From NCBI GenBank assembly GCA_002600635.1, contig CP021371.1, positions 4,300,001 to 4,364,000 of the forward strand: 64,000 nucleotides of DNA. The letters are read 5' to 3'. The translations under genes were made by a program, and so were the position numbers. A model generated the notes under the pieces. The model had not been told where the DNA came from, ran no database searches, and saw only the letters and a list, made by a program, of their open reading frames with translations. This DNA is from Rhizobium sp. ACO-34A. GTDB taxonomy: Bacteria; Pseudomonadota; Alphaproteobacteria; Rhizobiales; Rhizobiaceae. Below, in pieces: positions 56,576 through 64,000 of the stretch (position 1 is the first letter of the stretch; every line of letters starts with the position of its first letter).

Positions 56576-57265
56576 ATGAGCGCAGCAAGGTCCAGACGAG
56601 AGCCCGCCGAGCCGGTGATCGATCTCCTGCCGCCCGACCGCCGCCGTCCTCCGCACGCCTGGCCCATCCATGTCAACGAAGACATCGTAGACGCGCATTT
56701 CGTCACCGTGCGCGAAGCCCGGCGATCACCGCAGGACGCGGGCGGCCGTACCGACGCCCGCAAGCCTCGTAACCGCTTCGCTTCGCAGCCCTCCGCCAAT
56801 CGCTGGACCGACACGCTGGCCGCGCCGTTGCGTTCCGGCGAACGGGCGCTGCAACGGCTTTCCGAAAAAACCTTCGCCATTCTGGTGTCGGCATCCTTCG
56901 CCATGATCTTTGCCGCAGCAAGCGTCTATGCGGGTGTCGCGGCACAGGAAGCCGCGCCACTGCCGGCCTCAGGCCCGCTCGACATCACCCATGTCAGCCT
57001 GACACCGCAGGATGCCAACGGCATGCGCGTGCTGCTCGTCAACGCCATTGTCGAAAACCGCAGCCAGGGTCGCACCTCCCTGCCGAAGCTGCGCGCGGAT
57101 CTGGTGTCCGGCGGCCAGGTGATCGCCAGTACATACATCGACAGTCCCGTAGACGAACTGGACGCGGGCCACAGCCGCGGAATCTCGGCACGGTTGCAGC
57201 ATCCCGGTGGAAAATTGCCGGAATTGCGGCTTTCCTTCGAAGAAGCGGATGCCTCGCGCTCCTGA
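56576..57265 (+). CDS. Conserved rhizobial single-pass membrane protein
   Basis: 229 residues. A long basic, Pro-rich cytosolic region (EPVIDLLPPDRRRPPHAWP) precedes one membrane helix at about 128-150 (FAILVSASFAMIFAAASVYAG). A C-terminal beta-rich domain (VLLVNAIVENRSQGRTSLPKLRADLV) resembles the DUF3426/FxLYD type. The start MSAARSRREP has AAGGAAAGG upstream; an ATG at 56480 is unlikely. The position between ftsE and hpt is the usual rhizobial one as I recall. Function unknown. Confidence 0.78.
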   Translation: MSAARSRREPAEPVIDLLPPDRRRPPHAWPIHVNEDIVDAHFVTVREARRSPQDAGGRTDARKPRNRFASQPSANRWTDTLAAPLRSGERALQRLSEKTFAILVSASFAMIFAAASVYAGVAAQEAAPLPASGPLDITHVSLTPQDANGMRVLLVNAIVENRSQGRTSLPKLRADLVSGGQVIASTYIDSPVDELDAGHSRGISARLQHPGGKLPELRLSFEEADASRS

Positions 57266-57335
57266 CTGTGCTATCCGCCATCCTTCCTGCGGCCGCCCGT
57301 CAGCATAAGGCCGCTGTGCTGAAGGAGCCGTATTC

Positions 57336-57878
57336 ATGCCTGTCGTCCGCGGAAAGAACATCGAGCCGCTTTACACCGCCGCGCAGATCGCCGAACGCAA
57401 CCATGTGTTGGCTGCCGAGATCGCCAGCGGTCCCTGTGACGACCTGCTGGTCATTTCCGTCCTGAAGGGCTCCTTCATTTTCGCAGCCGACCTGATCCGC
57501 GCCCTGCATGATGTGGGCCTTGCCCCCGAAGTCGAATTTATCACGCTGTCCAGCTATGGCACCGGCACGGTGTCCCAGGGCGTAAAGATCATCAAGGATA
57601 TCGACAGCGATGTCAGCGGCCGCAACGTCCTCCTGATCGATGACATTCTCGAATCCGGCCGCACGCTGCTTTTCGCCAAGAACCTGATGTACGAACGCGG
57701 CGCGAAAAGCGTCACGATCGTCGTGCTGCTCGACAAGAAGGTCAAGCGTAAGGAAGTCTTCGAAGCCGATTACGTGGGCTTCGAATGCCCCGACTATTTC
57801 GTCGTCGGCTACGGCATGGATGTCGCCTATGCCTTCCGCGAACTTCCCTTCGTCGGCGTCGTCACCGGCGACGCCTGA
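57336..57878 (+). CDS. hpt: Hypoxanthine phosphoribosyltransferase
   Basis: 180 residues. The PRPP loop is VLLIDDILESGRTL, LISVLKGSF is the N-terminal loop, and DYFVVGYGMD closes the site. It salvages hypoxanthine (and guanine) to nucleotides. GAAGGAG precedes the ATG. Confidence 0.95.
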   Translation: MPVVRGKNIEPLYTAAQIAERNHVLAAEIASGPCDDLLVISVLKGSFIFAADLIRALHDVGLAPEVEFITLSSYGTGTVSQGVKIIKDIDSDVSGRNVLLIDDILESGRTLLFAKNLMYERGAKSVTIVVLLDKKVKRKEVFEADYVGFECPDYFVVGYGMDVAYAFRELPFVGVVTGDA

Positions 57879-57934
57879 AGCTTTTCGAGGCCCCGGCATG
57901 AGGCGAACTCTTGCCGGCGAACGAAGAGCACTTG

Positions 57935-57964
57935 TTAACCATGGGCGAGAGCGCCGCCCATGGT
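57935..57964 (+). promoter_or_regulatory. CtrA half-site and 10-bp inverted repeat upstream of cpdR
   Basis: TTAACCAT at 57935-57942 opens a 10-bp perfect inverted repeat (ACCATGGGCG, 57938-57947, against 57955-57964) with a 7-base loop. It lies 78 bases before cpdR and 56 after hpt. There is no T run, so it is not a standard terminator. Confidence 0.45.
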
Positions 57965-58042
57965 GTTTACCGATCGAAAAGGAAAGCATGGTGATTTGCC
58001 TCCCGGGGGCACACAGACAAAGACGGGAGCGCAAGTTCGTTC

Positions 58043-58402
58043 ATGGCTAGAATTCTGATTACCGAAGATGAAGATTCGCTGCGGTCCTTCGTGGCCCGTG
58101 CGCTGCGTCTCGACGGCCACGAAACCTATGAAGCTGCCGATGGCGCCGAAGGCCTGGAGCGGCTCTCGGAAAGCTCCTTCGACCTGCTGCTTTCGGATAT
58201 CCGCATGCCCGTCATGGACGGCATCGAGCTGGCGCACCGCGCCGCCTCTTCCTTCCCCGACATGAAGATCCTGCTGATGACCGGCTATGCCGAGCAGCGT
58301 GAACGCGCCGACGACCTCACAGCGAAGATCGTCGACGTCGTTTCCAAGCCTTTCGCTCTGCCGGATATTCGCGAGGCCGTCGCCCGCGCCCTGGCAAGCT
58401 GA
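58043..58402 (+). CDS. cpdR: Single-domain response regulator CpdR
   Basis: 119 residues, a receiver domain with no output. The phosphoacceptor Asp lies in LLLSDIRMPVMDG; acidic pocket TEDED, switch Thr in LLMTGYAEQ and Lys in VSKPF. The sequence matches the alphaproteobacterial CpdR group. Unphosphorylated CpdR brings substrates to ClpXP at the pole and so controls degradation of cell-cycle regulators including CtrA. Confidence 0.95.
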   Translation: MARILITEDEDSLRSFVARALRLDGHETYEAADGAEGLERLSESSFDLLLSDIRMPVMDGIELAHRAASSFPDMKILLMTGYAEQRERADDLTAKIVDVVSKPFALPDIREAVARALAS

Positions 58403-58409
58403 CACAAGT

Positions 58410-58958
58410 TCAGAGCGCCTCTTCGACCCCGACGCCTTCAAGCTTTGCGATTTCCGCGACGACCGACTCGAGCCAGTGGTCGCGGATACCCATTTCCCGG
58501 AGATGGGCCACGGTATTGGCGACATAGACGGGGTTGGGGCCTGACTGCCCGACAGCCGCATTGACGATCCGCGCCGCCTCACTGACCGTAACCGCGCCGC
58601 CATACTGGGCATGGGCACGGTCGACGACATAGGCCACCGCCTTCACGATCCGTCCATCGTCCAGTTTCAACGGCAGGAAACGCTCCAGATAGACGTGAGT
58701 CACAAGCTCGCGCTCCCTGAGATATTCGAGCGTCTCCTCCTGATCGGAATGCGGGACCTTGAAGGCGACCCCCCTGCACGAACCGCCGCGGTCAAGACCG
58801 AGCACCAGCCCTGGGCGCTCTTCCGTCCCCCGATGCACCCATGACCTGACGCAAAGCGAGCGGCGATACCCCATCAGCCGCGCCTGAATCCGTTCATCAA
58901 AGGGAAAGCCCGGATTCCACATCAACGATCCGTAGCCAAACACCCAAAATTCGTCCAT
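58410..58958 (-). CDS. ChaC-like gamma-glutamylcyclotransferase
   Basis: 182 residues. The phosphate-loop signature is WVFGYGSLMWNPGF; LGLDRGGSCRGVAFKV and the REL.THVYL segment fit the ChaC branch acting on glutathione. It would release 5-oxoproline and Cys-Gly. The start MDEFWVFGYG is preferred; MTCDMDEFW 12 bases earlier is possible. It converges on cpdR with 7 bases between stops. Confidence 0.92.
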   Translation of the reverse strand: MDEFWVFGYGSLMWNPGFPFDERIQARLMGYRRSLCVRSWVHRGTEERPGLVLGLDRGGSCRGVAFKVPHSDQEETLEYLRERELVTHVYLERFLPLKLDDGRIVKAVAYVVDRAHAQYGGAVTVSEAARIVNAAVGQSGPNPVYVANTVAHLREMGIRDHWLESVVAEIAKLEGVGVEEAL

Positions 58959-59010
58959 ATCGCAAGTCATTCCCGTTTGCCGAACAACCATTTTACGATC
59001 GGAGCGCCGG

Positions 59011-60024
59011 ATGGCAACGAACAAGCCCGAGACAAGTGCCGTCAGTCGCAAGATTATGCGCCTGGGCATTCTCATCATAGTCGGCATCGCCGCCTATACA
59101 GGTGCGTGGTTCTATGCAGCCAATTCGCTCCAGAAAAGCCTTCTTACCTTCTTTGGCGGCGAAAATCCGGCAGAGGTGGATATCAGTTGCGATGACACCG
59201 CCGTCCGCGGCTTTCCGTTCCGCATTGGCCTGTTCTGCTCCAAGGTCGGGCTCGACGACCGTTTTCACGGACTTTCCGCCTCGTTCGGCGCACTGCGCTC
59301 GGCAGCCCAGATCTATGCGCCCGGCCATGTGGTCTGGGAACTCGACAGCCCCGGCGAAGTGCGCTCGGCCCTCGGTTTTTCCGCGGCGCTGCAGTGGCAG
59401 GCGCTCAGATCGAGCGTCAACTCCGGCCTTTCCGGTGTAGACCGAACCTCGCTGGAGGCGACGGGATCCAAGGCAACCGTGACCGTAATGACCACGGGCC
59501 AGACCTTTGATGCCGCCTCGGACCATCTGGAGGCCCATGCCCGCCGCAATGGCGATGATCTCGATGTCGCCCTGATGATCCGCAACGGCACATTCCAGTT
59601 GCCAGGCGGAACGCCTGTCATCCCGCCGTCCTCGACGACCGTGGACCTGACCCTTGCCGGCAAGGCGAAATATCTCGACATGCAGGGAGACCGCGGCGAA
59701 GGCCTTTACGGCAGCAGCGGCGAAATCCGCCGCATCGCCATCGACCTCGGCGAAGGGCGGATCCTCTCCGCCAACGGACCGTTCTCCATCGGCACCGACG
59801 GTCTGATTTCCGGCGAGCTGCGCCTTGACCTCGAGGGTATCGACGCGTGGCGGAAAACCCTTGCCGAGGCCTTCCCCGATGACGCCGACAACATCAAGAG
59901 CGGCGCGAAGATCCTCAAGGCACTCTTCTCCGGCCAGCAGAACGGCGGCGTCGATCTGAAGATCCAAAACGGCGTCGTCATCCTCGGCGGCTTCATCCCG
60001 ATCGGCGTCCTGCCGCCGATCTAG
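59011..60024 (+). CDS. DUF2125 family protein
   Basis: 337 residues. One N-terminal membrane helix (LGILIIVGIAAYTGAWFYAA) anchors a large beta-rich outer domain with VRGFPFRIGLFCSKV near the front and FIPIGVLPPI at the end. DUF2125 is alphaproteobacterial and lies near tyrC/hisC; function unknown, with AsmA-like envelope domains the closest idea. CGGAG lies six bases before the ATG. Confidence 0.92.
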   Translation: MATNKPETSAVSRKIMRLGILIIVGIAAYTGAWFYAANSLQKSLLTFFGGENPAEVDISCDDTAVRGFPFRIGLFCSKVGLDDRFHGLSASFGALRSAAQIYAPGHVVWELDSPGEVRSALGFSAALQWQALRSSVNSGLSGVDRTSLEATGSKATVTVMTTGQTFDAASDHLEAHARRNGDDLDVALMIRNGTFQLPGGTPVIPPSSTTVDLTLAGKAKYLDMQGDRGEGLYGSSGEIRRIAIDLGEGRILSANGPFSIGTDGLISGELRLDLEGIDAWRKTLAEAFPDDADNIKSGAKILKALFSGQQNGGVDLKIQNGVVILGGFIPIGVLPPI

Positions 60025-60093
60025 AGCAATTCCAGTAAAAGTGGGAACCGGTTTTGCGTCCGGAATTGCGGGGAAACAAAGGGATAGAACACG
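60024..60093 (+). repeat. Dispersed rhizobial intergenic hairpin repeat, copy 2
   Basis: Matches copy 1 at 1502-1571 (AGAGCA, TTCCAG, AAAAGTG, CGGTTTTGC, CGGAA, ACAAAGGG). The arms GCAATTCC (60026-60033) and GGAATTGC (60062-60069) pair over 8 bp with a 28-base gap. It begins immediately at the DUF2125 stop codon and lies before the tyrC end. Confidence 0.75.
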
Positions 60094-60134
60094 TCGCGAT
60101 CTTTCAGATTCGCCCGCCAGCAAGCTCCTGAGGA

Positions 60135-61064
60135 TCAGGCCTTCTTGTCGAGGGCGTGGCGACCGAAATCCGGTACGTCGACGTCCTGACCGGCCTCGAT
60201 GATCGAGCGGCGAACCGCGCGCGTGCGGGTAAAGAGTTCGAACAGCTTGTCGCCTTCGCCCCAGCGGATCGCCCGCTGCAGATAGGCGAGATCCTCCGAA
60301 AAGCGCGAGAGCATTTCAAGGATCGCATCCTTGTTGTGCAGGCAGACATCACGCCACATGGTCGGATCGGAAGCGGCAAGACGGGTGAAGTCGCGGAAAC
60401 CAGAAGCCGAATATTTGATGACTTCCGATTCCGTCACCGTCTCAAGATCGTCGGCGGTGCCGACGATGTTGTAGGCGATGATGTGCGGCAGATGGGAAAC
60501 GATCGCCAGCACCTTGTCGTGGTGCTGCGGATCCATCTCGTCCACCCGGGAGCCGAGCGCCTCCCAGAAAGCCTTGAGCCGCGACAGTGCCTCGGCATCA
60601 GTATCCGGCAGGGGCGTGAAAATGCACCAGCGCCCCTTGAAAAGACCGATAAAACCGGCATCCGGGCCGGATTTTTCCGTCCCGGCCAGCGGGTGGCCGG
60701 GAATGAAATGCACGTTCTCCGGCATATGCGGCGCCATCTGCGCGATGACGGAAGCCTTGGTGGAGCCAACATCGGTGACGATGGCGCCGGGCTTCAGGTG
60801 TGGCGCAATCTGTTTCGCCACCGCCTCGGAAGCACCGACCGGCACCGAAACGATCACGAAGTCGGCGCCCTCGACGGCTTCCGCCGCCGACAATGTGTAG
60901 GACGTTCCGAGCCCAAGCTCCTCGGCGCGTTTCAGCGTATCGGCGCTGCGCGTCGAGACAACCACCTCGCGGGCCAGCCCGAGCTCCTTGACATCACGGG
61001 CAATCGACGAGCCGATAAGGCCGATGCCGATGAGCGCGATACGGTCGAACATGGCTTCCGGCAT
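60135..61064 (-). CDS. tyrC: Prephenate/arogenate dehydrogenase
   Basis: 309 residues. The NAD(P) loop is IALIGIGLIGSSIARD, and IVSHLPHIIAYNIVG, FIPGHPLAGTEKSGP are family motifs. It makes the tyrosine precursor by oxidative decarboxylation. The ATG at 61064 shares TGATG with the hisC stop; a second ATG at 61052 matches the conserved MFDRIALIG start, so either may be used. Confidence 0.94.
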   Translation of the reverse strand: MPEAMFDRIALIGIGLIGSSIARDVKELGLAREVVVSTRSADTLKRAEELGLGTSYTLSAAEAVEGADFVIVSVPVGASEAVAKQIAPHLKPGAIVTDVGSTKASVIAQMAPHMPENVHFIPGHPLAGTEKSGPDAGFIGLFKGRWCIFTPLPDTDAEALSRLKAFWEALGSRVDEMDPQHHDKVLAIVSHLPHIIAYNIVGTADDLETVTESEVIKYSASGFRDFTRLAASDPTMWRDVCLHNKDAILEMLSRFSEDLAYLQRAIRWGEGDKLFELFTRTRAVRRSIIEAGQDVDVPDFGRHALDKKA

Positions 61065-62167
61065 CAGGCGCGACCCATGAATTCGGTGAGCGCTTCGATA
61101 ACGCCGATATTGGCCTCTGCACTGCCGATCGTCATGCGTAGCGAATTGGCAAAGCCGTAACCGCGCACCGCTCGCAGGATGTAACCGCGGCTGGTGAGGA
61201 ACGCATCGGCTTCCTCAGCGCGCTTGCCATCGGCATCCGGGAAATGCATCAGTACGAAGTTGGCGACGGAAGGCGTTACCCTGATACCGATCGGGGTCAG
61301 CGCCTCGGTAACCTTCTCGACCCAGACGAGGTTGTGCTCGACAGCCTTGCCGACGAATTCCTGGTCGCGGATCGCGGCAGCACCCGCAGCGATTGCCGGA
61401 GCGTTGAGGTTGAACGGACCGCGTACGCGATTGAGCGCATCGAGAATCTCGGTCGGTCCATAGGCCCAGCCGACGCGCAGCGCGGCAAGCCCGTAGACCT
61501 TGGAGAAGGTGCGCGTCATGACGACATTGCGGTTGCCCGATACCAGCTCGACGCCGGCTTCGTAATCATTGCGGCGGACATATTCGGCATAGGCGGAATC
61601 GAGCACGAGAATGACATTGCCCGGCAGCCCGGCATGCAGGCGGCGGATTTCGCTTGCCGGCACGTAGGTGCCCGTCGGGTTGCCCGGATTGGCAAGGAAG
61701 ACGATCTTGGTCTTCTCGGTAACGGCGGCGAGGATCGCGTCGACATCGACGGTGCAATCCTTTTCCTTCACCACAACGGGGGTGGCGCCAGCAGCCTTGA
61801 TCTGGATCTTGTAGACCAGAAAACCATGTTCGGTGATGATGCCCTCATCGCCTGCGCCAAGGTAGACATGGCAGAGCAGACCCAGAAGTTCATCGGAGCC
61901 GTTGCCACACAGGATGTTGTGCACGTTGAGGCCATGGACGTCGGCAATCGCCTCGCGAAGCGCCAGGGCCTGCCCGTCGGGATACATTTCGAGATGCCCG
62001 GCGCTCTGCTGGAAGGCACCGATCGCCTTGGGGCTGGGCCCAAGCGGCGACTCGTTGGAGGACAGCTTGAAGACCCGGGCAACCCCCGGCGCATGCTCCT
62101 TGCCCGGCACATAGGCCGCAATGTCGAGAATACCCGGACGCGGAGTAGGCTTCACTTCGATGTTCAT
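61064..62167 (-). CDS. hisC: Histidinol-phosphate/aromatic aminotransferase
   Basis: 367 residues. The PLP Lys is in [15 protein letters not shown], with NPGNPTGTY and LDSAYAEYV in the cofactor site. The location directly before tyrC suggests the aromatic (imidazole-acetol/prephenate) role rather than the his operon copy. The ATG at 62167 lies next to a TTG at 62170. Confidence 0.95.
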   Translation of the reverse strand: MNIEVKPTPRPGILDIAAYVPGKEHAPGVARVFKLSSNESPLGPSPKAIGAFQQSAGHLEMYPDGQALALREAIADVHGLNVHNILCGNGSDELLGLLCHVYLGAGDEGIITEHGFLVYKIQIKAAGATPVVVKEKDCTVDVDAILAAVTEKTKIVFLANPGNPTGTYVPASEIRRLHAGLPGNVILVLDSAYAEYVRRNDYEAGVELVSGNRNVVMTRTFSKVYGLAALRVGWAYGPTEILDALNRVRGPFNLNAPAIAAGAAAIRDQEFVGKAVEHNLVWVEKVTEALTPIGIRVTPSVANFVLMHFPDADGKRAEEADAFLTSRGYILRAVRGYGFANSLRMTIGSAEANIGVIEALTEFMGRA

Positions 62168-62280
62168 CAAACTGGCTTTCTGTCTCGAAAAATCCGGGCA
62201 AGCGCCCGGCCCTGTTGGCGAATGCCAATAAAGCGGAACGCCGGATTTGTCGAGACTTCAGGCAGAAAACCCGGGAAGCG

Positions 62281-63030
62281 TCAGCGCTTCGCAGACTGCC
62301 GGGTGGTGGGGATGCCTTGCGGTGCGATGACCGGAACGAAAACGCGGCGGGAGGCACGCGCCGCAACCGGCAGCCCCTGATAAAGCCGCTTCTGCGCCTC
62401 GACGACGATGACGCCGGAAAAGGCGGGCCACAGCATGCGCCCGATCCGCTCGAACCCGCTCCTGAGCCTCAGCACCGCGCGGATCTTCGATGGCGGGAAG
62501 AACAGGGCCTCGGCGCTTGCGCCCGGCGTGAAATTGGTTTCCCTGAGCAGCGTGGTCAGCTGCCCACGCGAATAAGGGCGCCCCGAGCCGAACGGCGTGT
62601 GTTCCATCCGCGCCCAGACTCCGCGACGGTTCGGCACTACGATCACCAGCCGGCCACCCGGCGCAAGAATGCGCCAGATTTCCTTCAGCGTCTCGCGCGG
62701 GTTTTCGGTAAATTCCAGCGAATGCACCATCAGGACACGGTCGATAGAGGCATCCGGTAGCGGCATCTCCTCCTCGAACACCAGCGCCGTCGCGGACGGT
62801 TCCCCAACCGGCCAGTTCACCGCCCCCTGCCCTGCCGGCATGAAGGCGAAGGTACGCTCGGTATCGGTTCGGAAGCGATCAAGAAAGGGAACCGCATAGC
62901 CGAGGCCGACCAGACGCTCGTCCGGCATTCGCGCCCATAGAGAAGCGAGCGCCATGGCAATCGAGTGCTCCGCCACGCGCCCCAGCATGGAATGATAGAA
63001 CTGACGGAGATCGACGATATCGACGTGCAT
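62281..63030 (-). CDS. Class I SAM-dependent methyltransferase
   Basis: 249 residues. The N-terminus ([21 protein letters not shown]) and [42 protein letters not shown] fit the methyltransferase-11 fold. The glycine-rich SAM loop is replaced by [14 protein letters not shown], a feature of this rhizobial group. The substrate is unknown. Divergent from gloB. Confidence 0.88.
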   Translation of the reverse strand: MHVDIVDLRQFYHSMLGRVAEHSIAMALASLWARMPDERLVGLGYAVPFLDRFRTDTERTFAFMPAGQGAVNWPVGEPSATALVFEEEMPLPDASIDRVLMVHSLEFTENPRETLKEIWRILAPGGRLVIVVPNRRGVWARMEHTPFGSGRPYSRGQLTTLLRETNFTPGASAEALFFPPSKIRAVLRLRSGFERIGRMLWPAFSGVIVVEAQKRLYQGLPVAARASRRVFVPVIAPQGIPTTRQSAKR

Positions 63031-63114
63031 GCTTCATTGATAGCAGGCGGCGATTGGACTTCAAGACCGAACACGCTACATTCCGGCGAACCATCTGGAA
63101 GGGACTGCGGTCTG

Positions 63115-63885
63115 ATGAAACCCCTCGAAATCGAAGTCTTTCTTTGCCGAAGCGATAATTTCGGCGTTCTCATCCATTGCGAGGAATCCGGCGTCACCGC
63201 CTCGATCGACGCGCCGGAACTGGCGCCGATCCTTGCCGCGGCAAAACGGCGCGGCTGGTCGATCACCCACATCCTCACCACCCATCATCATGGCGACCAC
63301 GTCGAGGCGAACCTGGCCCTGAAGGAGCATTTCGGTTGCGAGATCATCGGCCCCCGCAACGAAGCCGTTGCGATTCCCGGGCTCGACCGGGCCGTCGGCG
63401 ATGGCGACAGCTTCAATTTCGGCGTGAGGCCAGTCCGCGTGATCGAGACACCCGGCCACACCGCCGGACACATCTGTTTCCACTTTCCCGACAGCAAGAT
63501 CCTGTTTGCCGCCGACACCCTTTTTGCGCTGGGTTGCGGACGCCTCTTCGAACGCCCGGCATTCGACATGTGGCATTCGCTGCAGAAGCTCGCCGCCCTG
63601 CCGGACGAGACCGCCGTCTATTTCGGCCATGAATACACGCTCTCCAACGCCCGTTTCGCCCTGACCATCGACCCGGACAATGCGCGACTGGTCAGCCGCG
63701 CGGCGGAAATCGAAGAGAAACGTCAGAGAGGCGAATTCACCATTCCGACGACCATCGGGCTGGAGAAGGAGACCAACCCGTTCCTCAGGGCAGCCGACCC
63801 CGCCATCCGCCGCAACCTGTTGATGGAAGGACGCACCAACGAGGAAGTCTTTGCCGAGATCCGCACGCGCAAGGATCATTTCTGA
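63115..63885 (+). CDS. gloB: Hydroxyacylglutathione hydrolase (glyoxalase II)
   Basis: 256 residues. The metallo-beta-lactamase motif is THHHGDHVE, with [28 protein letters not shown] and FGHEYTLSN for metal and substrate. It hydrolyses S-lactoylglutathione to lactate and glutathione. GGAAGGGA precedes the ATG. Its TGA shares a base with the next start (TGATG). Confidence 0.96.
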   Translation: MKPLEIEVFLCRSDNFGVLIHCEESGVTASIDAPELAPILAAAKRRGWSITHILTTHHHGDHVEANLALKEHFGCEIIGPRNEAVAIPGLDRAVGDGDSFNFGVRPVRVIETPGHTAGHICFHFPDSKILFAADTLFALGCGRLFERPAFDMWHSLQKLAALPDETAVYFGHEYTLSNARFALTIDPDNARLVSRAAEIEEKRQRGEFTIPTTIGLEKETNPFLRAADPAIRRNLLMEGRTNEEVFAEIRTRKDHF

Positions 63886-64000
63886 TGCAGGCGGAAGAGA
63901 TCATCAGGACGCTCGGCATGCAGCGACATCCGGAGGGCGGCTGGTTCGTCGAGACCTACCGCGATCCCGCAGGCGCGCCGCGCGGCCACTCGACTGCCAT
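63885..64000 (+). CDS. DUF985/cupin_5 family protein (3' end outside window)
   Basis: Only the first 38 codons are visible: [20 protein letters not shown] then FVETYRDP, the conserved beginning of the cupin_5/DUF985 family. It is coupled to gloB by TGATG. Function unknown. Confidence 0.85.
   Translation, partial: MQAEEIIRTLGMQRHPEGGWFVETYRDPAGAPRGHSTA

Overview
The window reads as core chromosome of a Rhizobiaceae alphaproteobacterium (Rhizobium/Agrobacterium/Ensifer relatives). The evidence is high GC coding sequence, a CpdR-type cell-cycle regulator, a lysyl-phosphatidylglycerol synthase/AcvB pair, a DUF4167 protein, a nitrogen-PTS type ptsP, a glutamyl-Q tRNA synthetase and two copies of a hairpin repeat I recall as common in rhizobial intergenic DNA. 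Genus and species cannot be fixed from sequence reading alone. Most of the window is ordinary housekeeping DNA, densely packed, with many 1-4 base stop/start overlaps.

Layout. 1-5.2 kb: end of an M23 peptidase, clpB, a DUF4167 protein. 5.5-11.1 kb: leftward block ptsP-prfA-prmC and lysC. 11.4-16.2 kb: mprF/lpiA-acvB (membrane lipid lysylation and its reversal) and a secreted SH3 protein. 16.5-21.2 kb: ubiG, DUF924, DUF1178, a nitrilase-family amidase, a glutaredoxin, a ComF-like protein and a BioC-like methyltransferase. 21.2-28.2 kb: a lone Flp pilin and a small membrane protein with a CtrA-type box, then mutT, a GNAT, argJ, a periplasmic parvulin and divergent secA. 28.4-32.8 kb: a polysaccharide flippase, a FemAB/GNAT-like transferase and an acyl-CoA synthetase.

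32.9-35.0 kb is the only accessory patch. It lies next to tRNA-Leu(CAA) and is visibly richer in A/T. It holds a broken tyrosine recombinase, a DUF6998-like protein with a possible nuclease-like fold, a repeat- and hairpin-rich non-coding stretch just upstream of that gene, a membrane-protein frame with no normal start codon, and a 9-base direct repeat that could mark the ends of an old integrated element.

35.2-46.4 kb: a DedA/YqaA-like protein, dsbB, an HNH protein, a DNA glycosylase, gluQ, YihY, an SDR, a twin-TM protein, a cobalamin adenosyltransferase, a rhomboid, etfBA with a LiuR-like operator, a 3-hydroxyacyl-CoA dehydrogenase and a GAF-EAL phosphodiesterase. 46.5-58.4 kb: a TIGR02302 protein, lysA-lptM-argH, tlpA, plsC, YdcF, ftsX (frameshifted here), ftsE, a conserved membrane protein, hpt and cpdR. 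58.4-64 kb: a gamma-glutamylcyclotransferase, a DUF2125 protein, tyrC-hisC, a methyltransferase, gloB and the start of a DUF985 cupin gene.

The items most worth a second look are the tRNA-Leu patch, the single-base frameshift in ftsX, CtrA-like sites at the pilin cluster and at cpdR, the tandem operator in front of etfBA, and a compensatory base change between the two copies of the hairpin repeat.
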